Origin: an uncultured Alphaproteobacteria bacterium
GTDB lineage: Bacteria; Pseudomonadota; Alphaproteobacteria; Rs-D84
Assembly (NCBI GenBank): GCA_944392595.1
Contig: CALXXD010000003.1
Coordinates: forward strand, 1 to 64,000
Length of the DNA stretch: 64,000 nt
Reading direction: 5' to 3'
The notes beneath the pieces are model-generated. The model did no database searches. It was not told the origin of the DNA and worked only from the letters and a program-made list of their open reading frames with translations. Positions 32,428-41,374 of the stretch are shown here, in pieces. The stretch's first letter is position 1. The number at the start of each line of letters is the position of its first letter. The translations under genes and the position numbers were made by a program.

Positions 32428-33754
32428 ATTAAAATTTGCCGCAGTGGTATTGTGTGCGGCTGTGGCGGTAACGCCGTCTTTTGCCATGGATTTGTCGTTG
32501 GACACGGCGGTCGATATGATTTTGGCTGAATCCCAGGATATGAAAAAGGCCGATGCCAACCTGAAAAAAGCCCAGGCGTCTTTGGATGCGGTTAATGCAA
32601 ATCGCTGGTTCAAAATTGACGGGAATGTCACATATATGAATTTGATTGATGTTGCCAATCCGACAAAGTCATATTCTGTGGATATTCCGCCGGAATTGGG
32701 TGGAGCGTTGGCGCAGTATTTGGGGCAAAACATCCCATTGCCGGATAAATTGAATATTCCGGACAGTATGTTTATGGCGGGTGTGTCGATTACTCAACCG
32801 ATTTATACTTTTGGTAAAATCGGCAACGCGGTGAAATCTGTCAAGGCGGCGATTAAAATGGCGGATGCGTCGCGCGAAATGACCCAGCGCGAGGTTCGTT
32901 ACAGCGCAACAGATTTATACTGGACCGCAAAAATGACGGATGAAATCGTGGATATTTCGCGGGCTGATTTGAATGCTGCGCGCGATGCACGTAAAAGTTT
33001 GACGTCCGCCGGCCGTGCCAACCGCAGTAATTTGGTGAAAATTGAATCTGATATTGCGGCCAAAGAAATTAACCTGTCGAATGCCGAATTTAATCGTGAT
33101 ACTGCGCACAGAATGTTGAAAATTTTGGCGGGGATTGACGTTAATGAACCGCTGAATTTAACCGATGAATTTCCGAAAAACTTCCCAGACCTGGCGGCGG
33201 GCGAATTAAAATCCACGCCACAGTGGGATATTTTGAACGAACAAATCCAGATGTACGAACGCAACGCAAAATCAAAGCGCGCGGGTGCTTTGCCGACTTT
33301 GGCGGCGACTGCATCGTACAACTATATCGCGATGGGCGACAATATTCCGAACGTGTTTGATGGGTTTGAAAACCAGTCTGCATATTGGGGATTGGCTTTA
33401 CAGGTGCCGATTTTCAGTGGTGGTGCAAATATGGCAAATGCCACAATCGAGGCCATGAATGCCGAGGCTGCCCGCCAAGACTTGGACAAATCCAAAAAAC
33501 TGGTGACAGAAGAATACACGCGCGCCATCGACCAATACAATCATTTGCGCGGGAATTTAAAGACGTTGAAAAACGCGCGTGATTTGGCGGCCAAAGCGTA
33601 CGAATTTTCCAGTGGTCGTTTTGCGGCCGGGCAAACGTCTGCCGTTGAATTGGCCGAGGTTTCCGCCGGTCTGTACCAGTTGGACATGGCGTTATTAAAT
33701 GCGAAATACAATATTTTAATGTCTGCGGAATCTGTGAAAAAATTGGGTGAATAA
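32420..33754 (+). CDS. TolC-family outer-membrane efflux protein
   Basis: 444 residues, signal peptide HKLKFAAVVLCAAVAVTPSFA. Two long repeats of coiled-coil helices with heptads (LDTAVDMILAESQDMKKADANLKKAQASLDAV; LVTEEYTRAIDQYNHLRGNLKTLKNARDLAAKAYEFSSGRFAAGQTSAVELAEV). The last stretch, GRFxAGxxSxxELxEA-like, is the classic TolC C-terminal repeat. Trimeric channel-tunnel across the outer membrane. Normal length. It overlaps marR and precedes the adaptor gene by 2 nt. Confidence 0.93.
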   Translation: MHKLKFAAVVLCAAVAVTPSFAMDLSLDTAVDMILAESQDMKKADANLKKAQASLDAVNANRWFKIDGNVTYMNLIDVANPTKSYSVDIPPELGGALAQYLGQNIPLPDKLNIPDSMFMAGVSITQPIYTFGKIGNAVKSVKAAIKMADASREMTQREVRYSATDLYWTAKMTDEIVDISRADLNAARDARKSLTSAGRANRSNLVKIESDIAAKEINLSNAEFNRDTAHRMLKILAGIDVNEPLNLTDEFPKNFPDLAAGELKSTPQWDILNEQIQMYERNAKSKRAGALPTLAATASYNYIAMGDNIPNVFDGFENQSAYWGLALQVPIFSGGANMANATIEAMNAEAARQDLDKSKKLVTEEYTRAIDQYNHLRGNLKTLKNARDLAAKAYEFSSGRFAAGQTSAVELAEVSAGLYQLDMALLNAKYNILMSAESVKKLGE

Positions 33755-33756
33755 AG

Positions 33757-34353
33757 ATGGAAAAAGTAAAATTGCAATTAAAGTCTGAAAAAATAAAAAA
33801 CATTTTGTACGGCGCATGTGCGGTTGCGTTGATTGGATGGGTTGTGTTTCGGTTTGCCGCAATTGGCGCAGAAAACGCACGTGCGGTATTTAATCCGGCC
33901 CGCGCGGCTGCGGACGTTGGCGCGCCTGTTTATGCGATGAAAATGACGCGCGGTGTTGGTGTGTTGCGCGAACCGATTGAAATAAAAGACAATCGCGCGT
34001 TGGTGTCTTCTGTGCGTGTTGGTAAATTGCAACCGGGCCAGCGTGTTGGCGACGGCGAAATTGTGTCTGTATCAAATAACGTTGATTTGAACACAGGAAT
34101 GCACATTGTGCGCACACGAGGCGCGACAGATGGATTGCAATACGCTGAATTTGAATCAGACGGATATTTTGTTCCGTTATATGCGGTATCAAATGGTGTT
34201 GTGATGTTGGATGTTGATGGTGTTGCAACGCCGCGCGATGTAAATATCGTGCGTTCTGACGCGCGTACCGCATTGGTCGAAGGGTTAAGCGACGGCGATG
34301 TGGTTATTTTATCGCACATTGGCGCGGGCGACAAAGTTCAAATTGTTAAATAA
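33757..34353 (+). CDS. Reduced RND periplasmic adaptor
   Basis: 198 residues, N-terminal anchor helix (KNILYGACAVALIGWVVFRFAAIGA). The following part, GVGVLREPIEIKDNRALVSSVRVGKLQPGQRV and GEIVSVSNNVDLNTGMHIVRTRG, then AVSNGVVMLDVDGVATPRDV and VEGLSDGDVVILSHIGAGDKVQIV, matches the beta-barrel and membrane-proximal domains of HlyD/AcrA-like adaptors. The lipoyl domain and the alpha-helical hairpin that reaches TolC are missing, and the protein is about half the normal 350-400 residues. The frame is intact. It lies 2 nt after tolC and 39 nt before the pump. I cannot see how it would bridge the periplasm alone. Confidence 0.8.
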   Translation: MEKVKLQLKSEKIKNILYGACAVALIGWVVFRFAAIGAENARAVFNPARAAADVGAPVYAMKMTRGVGVLREPIEIKDNRALVSSVRVGKLQPGQRVGDGEIVSVSNNVDLNTGMHIVRTRGATDGLQYAEFESDGYFVPLYAVSNGVVMLDVDGVATPRDVNIVRSDARTALVEGLSDGDVVILSHIGAGDKVQIVK

Positions 34354-34392
34354 TCTGTGTTTTGTGTTTAAGTATTTTCAGGGGGAATTATC

Positions 34393-37300
34393 ATGTTAAA
34401 GTTTTTTGTTCGCAGACCTGTTACAACGGTTATGTTCGTATTATTCTTTGTGGTGTTGGGATTTGTATCGTTCCCAAAAATGAACATAGAACGCACCCCG
34501 TCGGTTGAATTACCGATGGTGACGGCTACATTTATTTACCCTGGTGCTGCACCGTCTGAAATTGAATCCCAGGTTATAAAACGTGCCGAAGACGCAATAT
34601 CCGAAGTGTCTGAAATTAAAAAAATCACGTCCCAGGCATTTGAAAATGGCGGTTTTGTGATGGCTGAATTTAACATCGGCGTTGATGTTAATGACAAAGC
34701 GACCGAGGTTAAAACAAAACTGGATTCTTTGATTTCAGAATTCCCAACTGATATGGAGCAGCCCGTTGTGGAAAAATTAAACCCGTTGGAGCAACCTGTT
34801 TTGGATATTATGGTAACGGGCGAAAATCTGCGTGATTTACAGGAATATGTTGATGATACTTTATCCAATCGTATAACCGCAATTCCCGGCGTGGCCAGTG
34901 TTGATGTATTCGGTGGCGAAACGCGTGCGGTACGCATTGAAATGAATCCAGAAAGTTTGGCGGCGCGTGGTGCGACGGTTATGGATGTGGTGACCGCATT
35001 GGGACAACGTAACTTGAACGTGCCGGGGGGCAAAATTGAATTTGGTTCAAATTCTTCGAACGTGCGTTTTGTTGGTGAATTCGCCAGTGTTGATGAAATT
35101 GCAAATTTGCAATTAACAACCATCGAAGGCCAACGTTTCAAATTATCTGAAATCGCAACAGTTACCGATGCAGCGCGCGATTTGGAAAACGGCGCGCGTT
35201 ACAATGGCCGTGACGTTATTATTGCATCTGTTGTAAAATCGTCTGACGGTAACGCGATAAATGTTTCGCGCGCATTGCATAAACAGTTGCCCGAATTAAC
35301 GGCTGAATTAAAAACTGCGTTCCCAGACGCGCAAATGGAAATAATTTCCGATACATCAACATCCATTGCCGATGAAACATACAGCACAATCGAAGGCATT
35401 ATCCTGGGGATTATATTTACAGTATTGGTATTGTTGGCATTTACGCGTAATTGGCGTTCGACGATTATTGCGTCTGTCGTGATACCTGCGTCACTGGTTG
35501 CTGGATTTTTCTTGATGGACGCCAGTGGTTTTACAATCAACGCATTGACATTGTTGGCATATTCGTCTGCGCTGGGGACATTGGTGTCGAACGCGATTAT
35601 TCTGATTGAATCAGCGTTGCAAGAAATGCGCCGTGGCAAATCACCCGAAGACGCCGCAATTGACGGTACGAAAAAAGTGGCTGTATCGGTATTGGCGGGT
35701 GTTGGGACAAATGTTGTGGTGTTTTTACCGTTGGCGTTTATGGGCGGCATAGCGGGCCAGTTCATGAATCAGTTCGGTTTGACGGTTGTATATTTAACTG
35801 TATTATCACTGGTGTTTTCATTTACTTTGACGCCAATGATGATTGCGAAAATTTTAAGGGTTTCCGAAAACAAAAAATCGAAAAAAATACAAAATGCAAA
35901 AACAGTCCGTGCAACTGTTGTATCGGATAAAAAAGATGCAAAATCACAAAACAAACCATCGCGCCTGCGTCGTTGGTTTGATTACCAGCATGCGCATCCA
36001 TGGCGTGTGGTGGCGATTGCGGTGGCTGTGTTAATTGGTTCGGGTATGTTGATGGGATTTGTGGGGAATGAATTTGCGCCATCATCAGACACGAACGAAA
36101 TTAACATCACAGCGCGCGCACCAATGGGTGCAACGTATGAAAAATCCGTTGCGATTGCCAAACAGATGGAACAAAAACTGTCTGAATTCGAAGACGTCAC
36201 GGCAACATCTGTCAAGATTGGCGATCGCGGTCTGCAAAACATAGCAGTGAAAGTAACGCTGAAAGATTTATCCGAACGCAGCAAATCAGATAAAGAAATC
36301 GCGCGTGAAATGATGCCTGTGCTGTCCGAAATCCCGGACGTGGAAATCCAGGTCAGTGCCGGTGCGGCGATTTCGGCCGGTACATCAAACGCAGATATAG
36401 TCTTGAACGTATATGGGCCGGACGATGATAAACGTATGGCGTATGCAAATCAAATGCTGGATATGATAAACCAATTACCCGAAGTCCAAACGGCGGTATT
36501 GGCACAACAGCGTCCTGCGATGGAAACTCAATTTGTCCCAGACCAAGATAAAATGAATGCATGGGGCATAAATAACTCCTATGCGGGCGTGACATTGCGT
36601 ACGGCGCTGTACGGCAACGACGATTATAAATACAAAGAAAACGGCGAAGAATATCCGATTATTTTGGAATTCGCAGAAGCGTTCAAATCAATGGGTATGT
36701 TCGACAATGTATTTGTAAATTCTCAGCGTGGTATGGTGCCTTTGTCCGAATTGGGCGAAATTCGTACGGTTACGGCAACTCCTGATATTATGCGTATTGA
36801 TAAAAATCGTATAACTGAAATCGACGTCACATTGGGAAAATCAACCATGGGCCCGGTCCAGAAAAAGATTCAGGCCGCCGCGTCCAAAATTAATTGGGAA
36901 ACCGGATACGGTGTTGAATTCGGCGGTATGTCTGAAATCCAAGGCGAAACGACAACTGAAATCGGTAACGCGTTTTTACTGGCGGTTATATTGACGTATA
37001 TGTTGCTGGCGGCGATATTGAATTCGTTGGCGCATCCATTTACGATTGCAACATCAATTATCACCAGTTTCGCAGGCGTGTTTGCGTTGATGTTCTTGTC
37101 AGGGGCATCTATGAACGTTGGTGCGATGTTGGCGTTTGTTATGTTGGTTGGATTGGTGGTGAATAATAACATTTTGGTGTTGGAACCAACCGTCAATCGT
37201 GTTGCCAATGGCGAAAGTCCCGCGACTGCATTATGGACGGAATTAAAAGATAAACAGTCTATGATTTTAATGACGTCAATCGCGGTTATAACTGGTATGT

Positions 37301-37458
37301 TGCCGCAATTATGGGCGGGTGACGGGTTAAAGGTTGCAATGGCTGCGGTGATGATTGGCGGTATGTTCGCCAGTATGATATTCACGTTTGTATTAACGCC
37401 GGCGTTGTTCTTTTTGGTGGAACGTGGCCGTCAAAGATTAAAACGTCATAAAAAATAA
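34393..37458 (+). CDS. RND-family efflux transporter (AcrB/HAE1-like)
   Basis: 1021 residues, typical RND length: TM1 FVRRPVTTVMFVLFFVVLGFVSFPKMNIERTPSVELPMVTATFIYPGAAPSEIE, two periplasmic porter regions, and two six-TM bundles. In TM4 the usual DD/DN proton-relay pair is replaced: the stretch reads LGTLVSNAIILIESALQEM. TM10 has VNNNILVLEP. The central loop between the halves is long and basic (SENKKSKKIQNAKTVRATVVSDKKD). The fold and context (TolC and adaptor genes upstream) fit a drug or lipid efflux pump, but the missing Asp leaves the energy coupling unclear. Confidence 0.9.
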   Translation: MLKFFVRRPVTTVMFVLFFVVLGFVSFPKMNIERTPSVELPMVTATFIYPGAAPSEIESQVIKRAEDAISEVSEIKKITSQAFENGGFVMAEFNIGVDVNDKATEVKTKLDSLISEFPTDMEQPVVEKLNPLEQPVLDIMVTGENLRDLQEYVDDTLSNRITAIPGVASVDVFGGETRAVRIEMNPESLAARGATVMDVVTALGQRNLNVPGGKIEFGSNSSNVRFVGEFASVDEIANLQLTTIEGQRFKLSEIATVTDAARDLENGARYNGRDVIIASVVKSSDGNAINVSRALHKQLPELTAELKTAFPDAQMEIISDTSTSIADETYSTIEGIILGIIFTVLVLLAFTRNWRSTIIASVVIPASLVAGFFLMDASGFTINALTLLAYSSALGTLVSNAIILIESALQEMRRGKSPEDAAIDGTKKVAVSVLAGVGTNVVVFLPLAFMGGIAGQFMNQFGLTVVYLTVLSLVFSFTLTPMMIAKILRVSENKKSKKIQNAKTVRATVVSDKKDAKSQNKPSRLRRWFDYQHAHPWRVVAIAVAVLIGSGMLMGFVGNEFAPSSDTNEINITARAPMGATYEKSVAIAKQMEQKLSEFEDVTATSVKIGDRGLQNIAVKVTLKDLSERSKSDKEIAREMMPVLSEIPDVEIQVSAGAAISAGTSNADIVLNVYGPDDDKRMAYANQMLDMINQLPEVQTAVLAQQRPAMETQFVPDQDKMNAWGINNSYAGVTLRTALYGNDDYKYKENGEEYPIILEFAEAFKSMGMFDNVFVNSQRGMVPLSELGEIRTVTATPDIMRIDKNRITEIDVTLGKSTMGPVQKKIQAAASKINWETGYGVEFGGMSEIQGETTTEIGNAFLLAVILTYMLLAAILNSLAHPFTIATSIITSFAGVFALMFLSGASMNVGAMLAFVMLVGLVVNNNILVLEPTVNRVANGESPATALWTELKDKQSMILMTSIAVITGMLPQLWAGDGLKVAMAAVMIGGMFASMIFTFVLTPALFFLVERGRQRLKRHKK

Positions 37459-37460
37459 AG

Positions 37461-37485
37461 AATGGGGCACGTGCCCCATTTTTAT
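37461..37485 (+). terminator. Terminator of the efflux operon
   Basis: Perfect palindrome AATGGGGCAC/GTGCCCCATT followed by TTTTT. Confidence 0.88.
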
Positions 37486-37537
37486 TGCAAAAAATAAAAA
37501 AACATGACTATAATATTGCAAACAACGGGGATACATA

Positions 37538-38149
37538 ATGTTAAAGAAAGAAGATATAGTAATATTTGATTTTGATGGAACTTTGTCTGCACATGATACA
37601 AATGTGGAATTTGCAAAGTATTGTTTTCGGCATTCTGTGCGGCCTTGGTTGTTTTTACCACTGGTTGGCATTGCGGCAATTGCGCGTATGTTTAACCCAG
37701 GCGGTGTATGGTGGCGTCAAACAATGCGCAGATTTTTAACCGCGGACATGGTGAAAAAATTCGCACCCGCATTCATAAAGCAACATTTGCGCGAACGTTT
37801 TGGTTGGGCCGCGGACCAGGTTGCCAAAGAACGTGCATCTGGGCGTACGGTTATTTTGGTTTCGGCCAGTGCGGATTATATGATTCCGCGTCTGGTGCGT
37901 GATATGAAATTCGATGCAGTGCTGTGTTCGCGTATGGATGAACGGCATCCGTGGAGATATGAATTTTTATGCTGGGGCAAAAATAAAGTTTTGGCGATGG
38001 ACGAATGGGCGAAGAAAAATAAAATTATACCGCATGTCGTGCGCGCTTATTCAGACAGTAAATCCGATATGCCGATAATGGAAATCGCGGACGAGGCTGT
38101 ATGGATAGACAGAAAAACAGGATTAAGAAAATCAACCTGGTGCGAATAA
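37538..38149 (+). CDS. HAD-IB-type phosphatase
   Basis: 203 residues. Motif I IFDFDGTLSAHDT (both Asp), motif II ILVSASADYM, motif III Lys and motif IV RAYSDSKSDMPIM, all in proper order. The helical cap (ARMFNPGGVWWRQTMRRFL) is of the subfamily IB (SerB-related) type. The substrate is unknown; related proteins dephosphorylate phosphoserine or phospholipid headgroups. Its own promoter is likely, since a terminator precedes it; GGGG lies 8 nt before the ATG. Codon use like neighbours. Confidence 0.9.
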   Translation: MLKKEDIVIFDFDGTLSAHDTNVEFAKYCFRHSVRPWLFLPLVGIAAIARMFNPGGVWWRQTMRRFLTADMVKKFAPAFIKQHLRERFGWAADQVAKERASGRTVILVSASADYMIPRLVRDMKFDAVLCSRMDERHPWRYEFLCWGKNKVLAMDEWAKKNKIIPHVVRAYSDSKSDMPIMEIADEAVWIDRKTGLRKSTWCE

Positions 38150-38162
38150 AAAATAAATCCGT

Positions 38163-38168
38163 TATAAT
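38163..38168 (+). promoter_or_regulatory. -10 hexamer, leaderless type
   Basis: TATAAT 6 nt upstream of ATG 38175; no good -35 seen. Transcription would start within the first codon or one nt before. Confidence 0.5.
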
Positions 38169-38174
38169 CGTCGT

Positions 38175-38414
38175 ATGGTTATAACGGATGTTTTATATGA
38201 TTTAACGGTTGGTGTTGCAGGCGCAGTGATTGGTGCGCTGATAATGTTGGCGTTTAATCGCAAAAAAACGCGGCGATTATCGAACGAGATTTTGGTTAAT
38301 CGCCATGATTTGGAAAAATTACGCCTGGAAAATAATAAATTAATAGAAACGATAAAAGACCGCGAAACCCAGATTTTGAAACTGCAACGCAAAATTTTGA
38401 ACAAGAAAAAATAA
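38175..38414 (+). CDS. Small membrane protein with coiled-coil tail
   Basis: 79 residues: an N-terminal TM helix (LYDLTVGVAGAVIGALIMLAF), a basic stop-transfer RKKTRRL, then a coiled coil (NEILVNRHDLEKLRLENNKLIETIKDRETQILKLQRKIL). Topology suggests the coil is cytoplasmic. The layout resembles YhcB or LapA-like small scaffolds but I see no specific match. Ends before a bidirectional terminator. Confidence 0.8.
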   Translation: MVITDVLYDLTVGVAGAVIGALIMLAFNRKKTRRLSNEILVNRHDLEKLRLENNKLIETIKDRETQILKLQRKILNKKK

Positions 38415-38436
38415 TTGTGGTATTACTTATGATAAC

Positions 38437-38456
38437 AATGCCCCGTTTGGGGCATT
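38437..38456. terminator. Bidirectional terminator
   Basis: AATGCCCC-GTTT-GGGGCATT between two convergent genes. Confidence 0.85.
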
Positions 38457-38457
38457 A

Positions 38458-38691
38458 TTATTGAACTTTATTATTACGCTGGTTTGCGGACATCATAACA
38501 AATCCGTAATAAAATAATTTTTCCAAAATATGTTCGGGTATTAAAACTTTACCACTTTCATATCGTGCCAATTGACGTTGCGTAATACCAAATATTTTTG
38601 CCGCATTATTACGCTTTAATCGGGCGCTGTGGCGTGCGCCGCGCATCATACGTGCAACATATACATTATCAACCAATACTGTTGCTGACAT
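38458..38691 (-). CDS. XRE-like HTH DNA-binding protein
   Basis: 77 residues. HTH at RLKRNNAAKIFGITQRQLARYESGKVLIPEHILEKLF: the QRQLxRYExGKxxIP pattern is the recognition helix plus the turn of XRE/Cro regulators. GGGAGG lies 5 nt before the ATG. Its leader (minus strand) contains copy 2 of the structured element (38727-38825) and ends with a stem CCGCC/GGCGG plus T-rich sequence just before the ribosome site, so it could be attenuated. Confidence 0.82.
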   Translation of the reverse strand: MSATVLVDNVYVARMMRGARHSARLKRNNAAKIFGITQRQLARYESGKVLIPEHILEKLFYYGFVMMSANQRNNKVQ

Positions 38692-38726
38692 TTAATCCTC
38701 CCTTATGTTTTTTGTTTAATAAAAAC

Positions 38727-38825
38727 ACCGCCGTGATGAAGGGCGGTTGGAGGTTAGTGACTATTGTATAAATAGTGTTGCTTATTCTGTATATTAGCAA
38801 CCCTCCAACCATCGTTGGAGTTTTT
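38727..38825. other. Structured element with three-way-junction core (copy 2)
   Basis: GGTTGGAGG (38745-38753) pairs with CCTCCAACC (38802-38810), enclosing ACTATT/AATAGT (38760-38776) and GTTGCT/AGCAAC (38777-38801). Alternative hairpins at both flanks: ACCGCC/GGCGGT (38727-38747), and CTCCAAC-CATC-GTTGGAG (38803-38820) followed by TTTTT on plus. The outer 9-bp stem is identical to copy 1 at 30918-30983, the inside differs but keeps two hairpins. Either strand could be the RNA. Confidence 0.55.
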
Positions 38826-38925
38826 ATACACAGGGTCACTACACCCCACACTGGTAATCAACCAATGCGCCTTATATGTTATCACAGTGGTCCGACAAAT
38901 CAAGGTTAAAAGTTACGCGTTTTGA

Positions 38926-39807
38926 TTAATCTGTATCTGTGCCAAAATCCATATCGCGCAATTTTTCAGCCCGCGGTGTGATTTTTCCAATGGACGTTTG
39001 CAATTGTTCTATGTCGGTTGCAGCCAATGAAAAATGCTGTTGCACTTTGCCGGCGCGTTCGGCCAAACGTGATAAATCAGCAAGCAACAATTCCAATTCG
39101 CGTTTTATTTTATCCGCCACGCGTTTGATTTTTATATCAGACAATACTGCGCGCACAGTATTTAATGTAGCCCATAATGTAGATGGCGATACAATAAACA
39201 CTTTGCGACGCGCGGCGTAATCTATCGCGCCAGGGAATTCGCGATGCAGCGTTTCAAATATGGATTCAGACGCAATAAACATCATCGCAGATTCCGCCGT
39301 TTTACCTGGAATAATATATTTATCGGCAATCGCATCAATATGCTTGCGCACGTCCAGTTCAAATTGTTTTCGCGCGCCTTCGTCATTTTGTTCGGTCATG
39401 CGCGTATAACTTTCCAGTGGGAATTTACTGTCTATAATCATATCGCCCGGCGGGTATGGTAATCGTATAATACAATCGGGCCGCACACCTGTATCCAACA
39501 CGGTTTGAAAAGAATATGTATCTGGTGGCATAATGTCTGCAACTAAATCGGCCAATTGTCTTTCGCCGAATGTGCCGCGTGCCTGTTTGTTGCCCATTAA
39601 AATATTTTTGAAATTTGCGATATCTGCACTGATATTTTTTAATTCTATGGCATTTTGACTAAGCGCGCCCAACCGTTCCGCCAACCGTTCGCGCAGACGT
39701 GCGTTATCTTCGCGCAGGGACGAAATATCCACAGTCGGTCGCCGCACCAGCAACGCAATCAACATCACAATTATAACCGCCAATAATACGAAAATAAAAG
39801 TTGTCAT
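38926..39807 (-). CDS. rmuC: RmuC-family DNA recombination protein
   Basis: 293 residues, shorter than E. coli RmuC (475). An N-terminal TM helix (TFIFVLLAVIIVMLIALLV), a short coiled coil (LREDNARLRERLAERLG), then the conserved nuclease-like core: ARGTFGERQLADLVADIMP, TGVRPDCIIRLPYPPGDMIIDSKFPLESY (PD-D-K arrangement), and ESIFETLHREFP, followed by SPSTLWATLNTV. RmuC limits inversions at short repeats. Divergent from def with about 40 bp between starts. Confidence 0.92.
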   Translation of the reverse strand: MTTFIFVLLAVIIVMLIALLVRRPTVDISSLREDNARLRERLAERLGALSQNAIELKNISADIANFKNILMGNKQARGTFGERQLADLVADIMPPDTYSFQTVLDTGVRPDCIIRLPYPPGDMIIDSKFPLESYTRMTEQNDEGARKQFELDVRKHIDAIADKYIIPGKTAESAMMFIASESIFETLHREFPGAIDYAARRKVFIVSPSTLWATLNTVRAVLSDIKIKRVADKIKRELELLLADLSRLAERAGKVQQHFSLAATDIEQLQTSIGKITPRAEKLRDMDFGTDTD

Positions 39808-39849
39808 TTTCCAATCCTTTGATAAAATCCATTATAAAAGGATTTATAT

Positions 39850-40350
39850 ATGTTGCAAATGAAACTTTGCGGCGATTTGATTCTGCGCGAAAAATGTGCG
39901 CCAATAACTGAAATCACGCCGGAATTGTTGGATGTTATGACGGAAATGGTCGGCATGATGCGCGACCAGAACGGTGTTGGTTTGGCCGCGCCCCAGGTGG
40001 GTCAATTAAAACGATTTTTGGTTATGATGGATCCAGACACTGAAACTGTATTCAAAATGATTAACCCAAAAATAATCACGCGCAGTTCGGACCTTTGCAC
40101 AATAGAGGAAGGATGTCTGTCCGTGTTGGGGCCCGATGAATTGCCTGTTTATGCGAATGTGACGCGTCCCGCCGCGGTCGAAGTTGAATGGACGGATGAA
40201 AATGGCAAACAAATGGCTGCAAAAATGTCTGGGTTGCCCGCACGTATTGTCCAACATGAAACAGATCACCTGGATGGGATTTTGTTCATAGACTATCTGT
40301 CGCCGGTGCGGCGTGAAATGGTTATGCGAAAGGTGCGGAAACACAAATGA
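39850..40350 (+). CDS. def: Peptide deformylase
   Basis: Removes the formyl group from N-terminal Met of nascent proteins. 166 residues with all three motifs: GVGLAAPQVGQ, EEGCLSV (Cys metal ligand) and QHETDHLDG (HExDH). The AAAGGA site lies 7 nt before ATG 39850. Overlaps fmt by 4 nt (ATGA), the standard def-fmt pairing in which deformylation and formylation enzymes are co-expressed. Confidence 0.97.
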   Translation: MLQMKLCGDLILREKCAPITEITPELLDVMTEMVGMMRDQNGVGLAAPQVGQLKRFLVMMDPDTETVFKMINPKIITRSSDLCTIEEGCLSVLGPDELPVYANVTRPAAVEVEWTDENGKQMAAKMSGLPARIVQHETDHLDGILFIDYLSPVRREMVMRKVRKHK

Positions 40351-41153
40351 AAATTGTACTGATGGGCACAAATGCTTTTGTCGTGCCAATCTTTGACGCG
40401 GTATTAAATGCAGGTCACGAAATTATGGCCGTATTTACGCGTGCACCAAAACCTGTTGGTCGCAAACATATTTTAACCCCATCGCCGGTGCATATTTGGG
40501 CACAATCGCATAATTTGCCCGTGTATACAAATATACGTGATTATAATTTTTCGCCCGATATGGTGGTGGTTGTGTCGTATGGTGTGATATTGCGTGAAAA
40601 TGTTTTATCATCTGCGCCATGTGTAAATATTCACCCCAGTGATTTACCAAAATATCGCGGGCCGTCGCCAATTCGTACAGCTATTTACAATGGCGATACA
40701 AAAAGTGCGGTGTGCTTGATGCAGATAACACTTGAATTAGACGCAGGCGATATTTATATGCGTCGTGAATTTGATATTGGTGAAAATGATACAAATGAAG
40801 ATGTTGAAAGCGTTGTATCAAAAATTGGTGCGGAAATGCTGACAGAATATTTAGCTAATCCGTCTGCTTATAAAGCGGTGCCTCAAATCGGTGAACCGAC
40901 ATTTACACATAAATTTACCAGTGATGATGAAGTAATAGATTGGTCGCGCGATGTAGTTGCGATACATAATCAGGTACGTGCGCTGGGTGCAGGCCGTACA
41001 AAGATAAACGGGATTGATGTAAAAATTTTGGAAACGCGCGTTGATAACGGTGAGTTAAAAATAATTAGAATTCAGCCAAGTGGTAAGAAACCGATGGATT
41101 GGAAAAGCTTTGTAAATGGACTGCGCGGCGCAAAAATAGAATTAGGTAAGTAA
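40347..41153 (+). CDS. fmt: Methionyl-tRNA formyltransferase
   Basis: Formylates initiator Met-tRNA using 10-formyl-THF. 268 residues, about 40 shorter than the usual ~310, the loss falling in the C-terminal tRNA-binding OB-like domain. N-terminal Rossmann part MKIVLMGTNAFVVPIFDAV; catalytic segment CVNIHPSDLPKYRGPSPIRTAIYNGD with the His and later ITLELDAGDIY (Asp). Coupled to def. The base composition from here to about 41580 is a little more AT-rich than the surroundings. Confidence 0.94.
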   Translation: MKIVLMGTNAFVVPIFDAVLNAGHEIMAVFTRAPKPVGRKHILTPSPVHIWAQSHNLPVYTNIRDYNFSPDMVVVVSYGVILRENVLSSAPCVNIHPSDLPKYRGPSPIRTAIYNGDTKSAVCLMQITLELDAGDIYMRREFDIGENDTNEDVESVVSKIGAEMLTEYLANPSAYKAVPQIGEPTFTHKFTSDDEVIDWSRDVVAIHNQVRALGAGRTKINGIDVKILETRVDNGELKIIRIQPSGKKPMDWKSFVNGLRGAKIELGK

Positions 41154-41164
41154 AGGGTCAATGT

Positions 41165-41359
41165 ATGAAAACCGAACAAGAAGTTCCACAAATTTGTAAA
41201 AATTGTACGTATTTTTTTGAATATAAGTCAAATTTTGCTTGCGGACGGACGAACATATTTAAATTTATATTATTTGGACCAAAATTGGTAAAGTTTGACG
41301 GATGGTGCAATCGCTTTGAATATGCCAAAAAGTACGAAAGCCAACAAAAAACAAGTTAG
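41165..41359 (+). CDS. Small Cys-containing protein of unknown function
   Basis: 64 residues: QICKNCTYFFEYKSNFACGRT with CxxC plus a third Cys, then FDGWCNRFEY with a fourth. The four Cys spacing suggests a small zinc or iron-sulfur site. A GGG-containing ribosome site lies before the ATG. In a tight row between fmt and truA. Not recognised. Confidence 0.65.
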   Translation: MKTEQEVPQICKNCTYFFEYKSNFACGRTNIFKFILFGPKLVKFDGWCNRFEYAKKYESQQKTS

Positions 41360-41374
41360 TTATAGGGGATTTTT

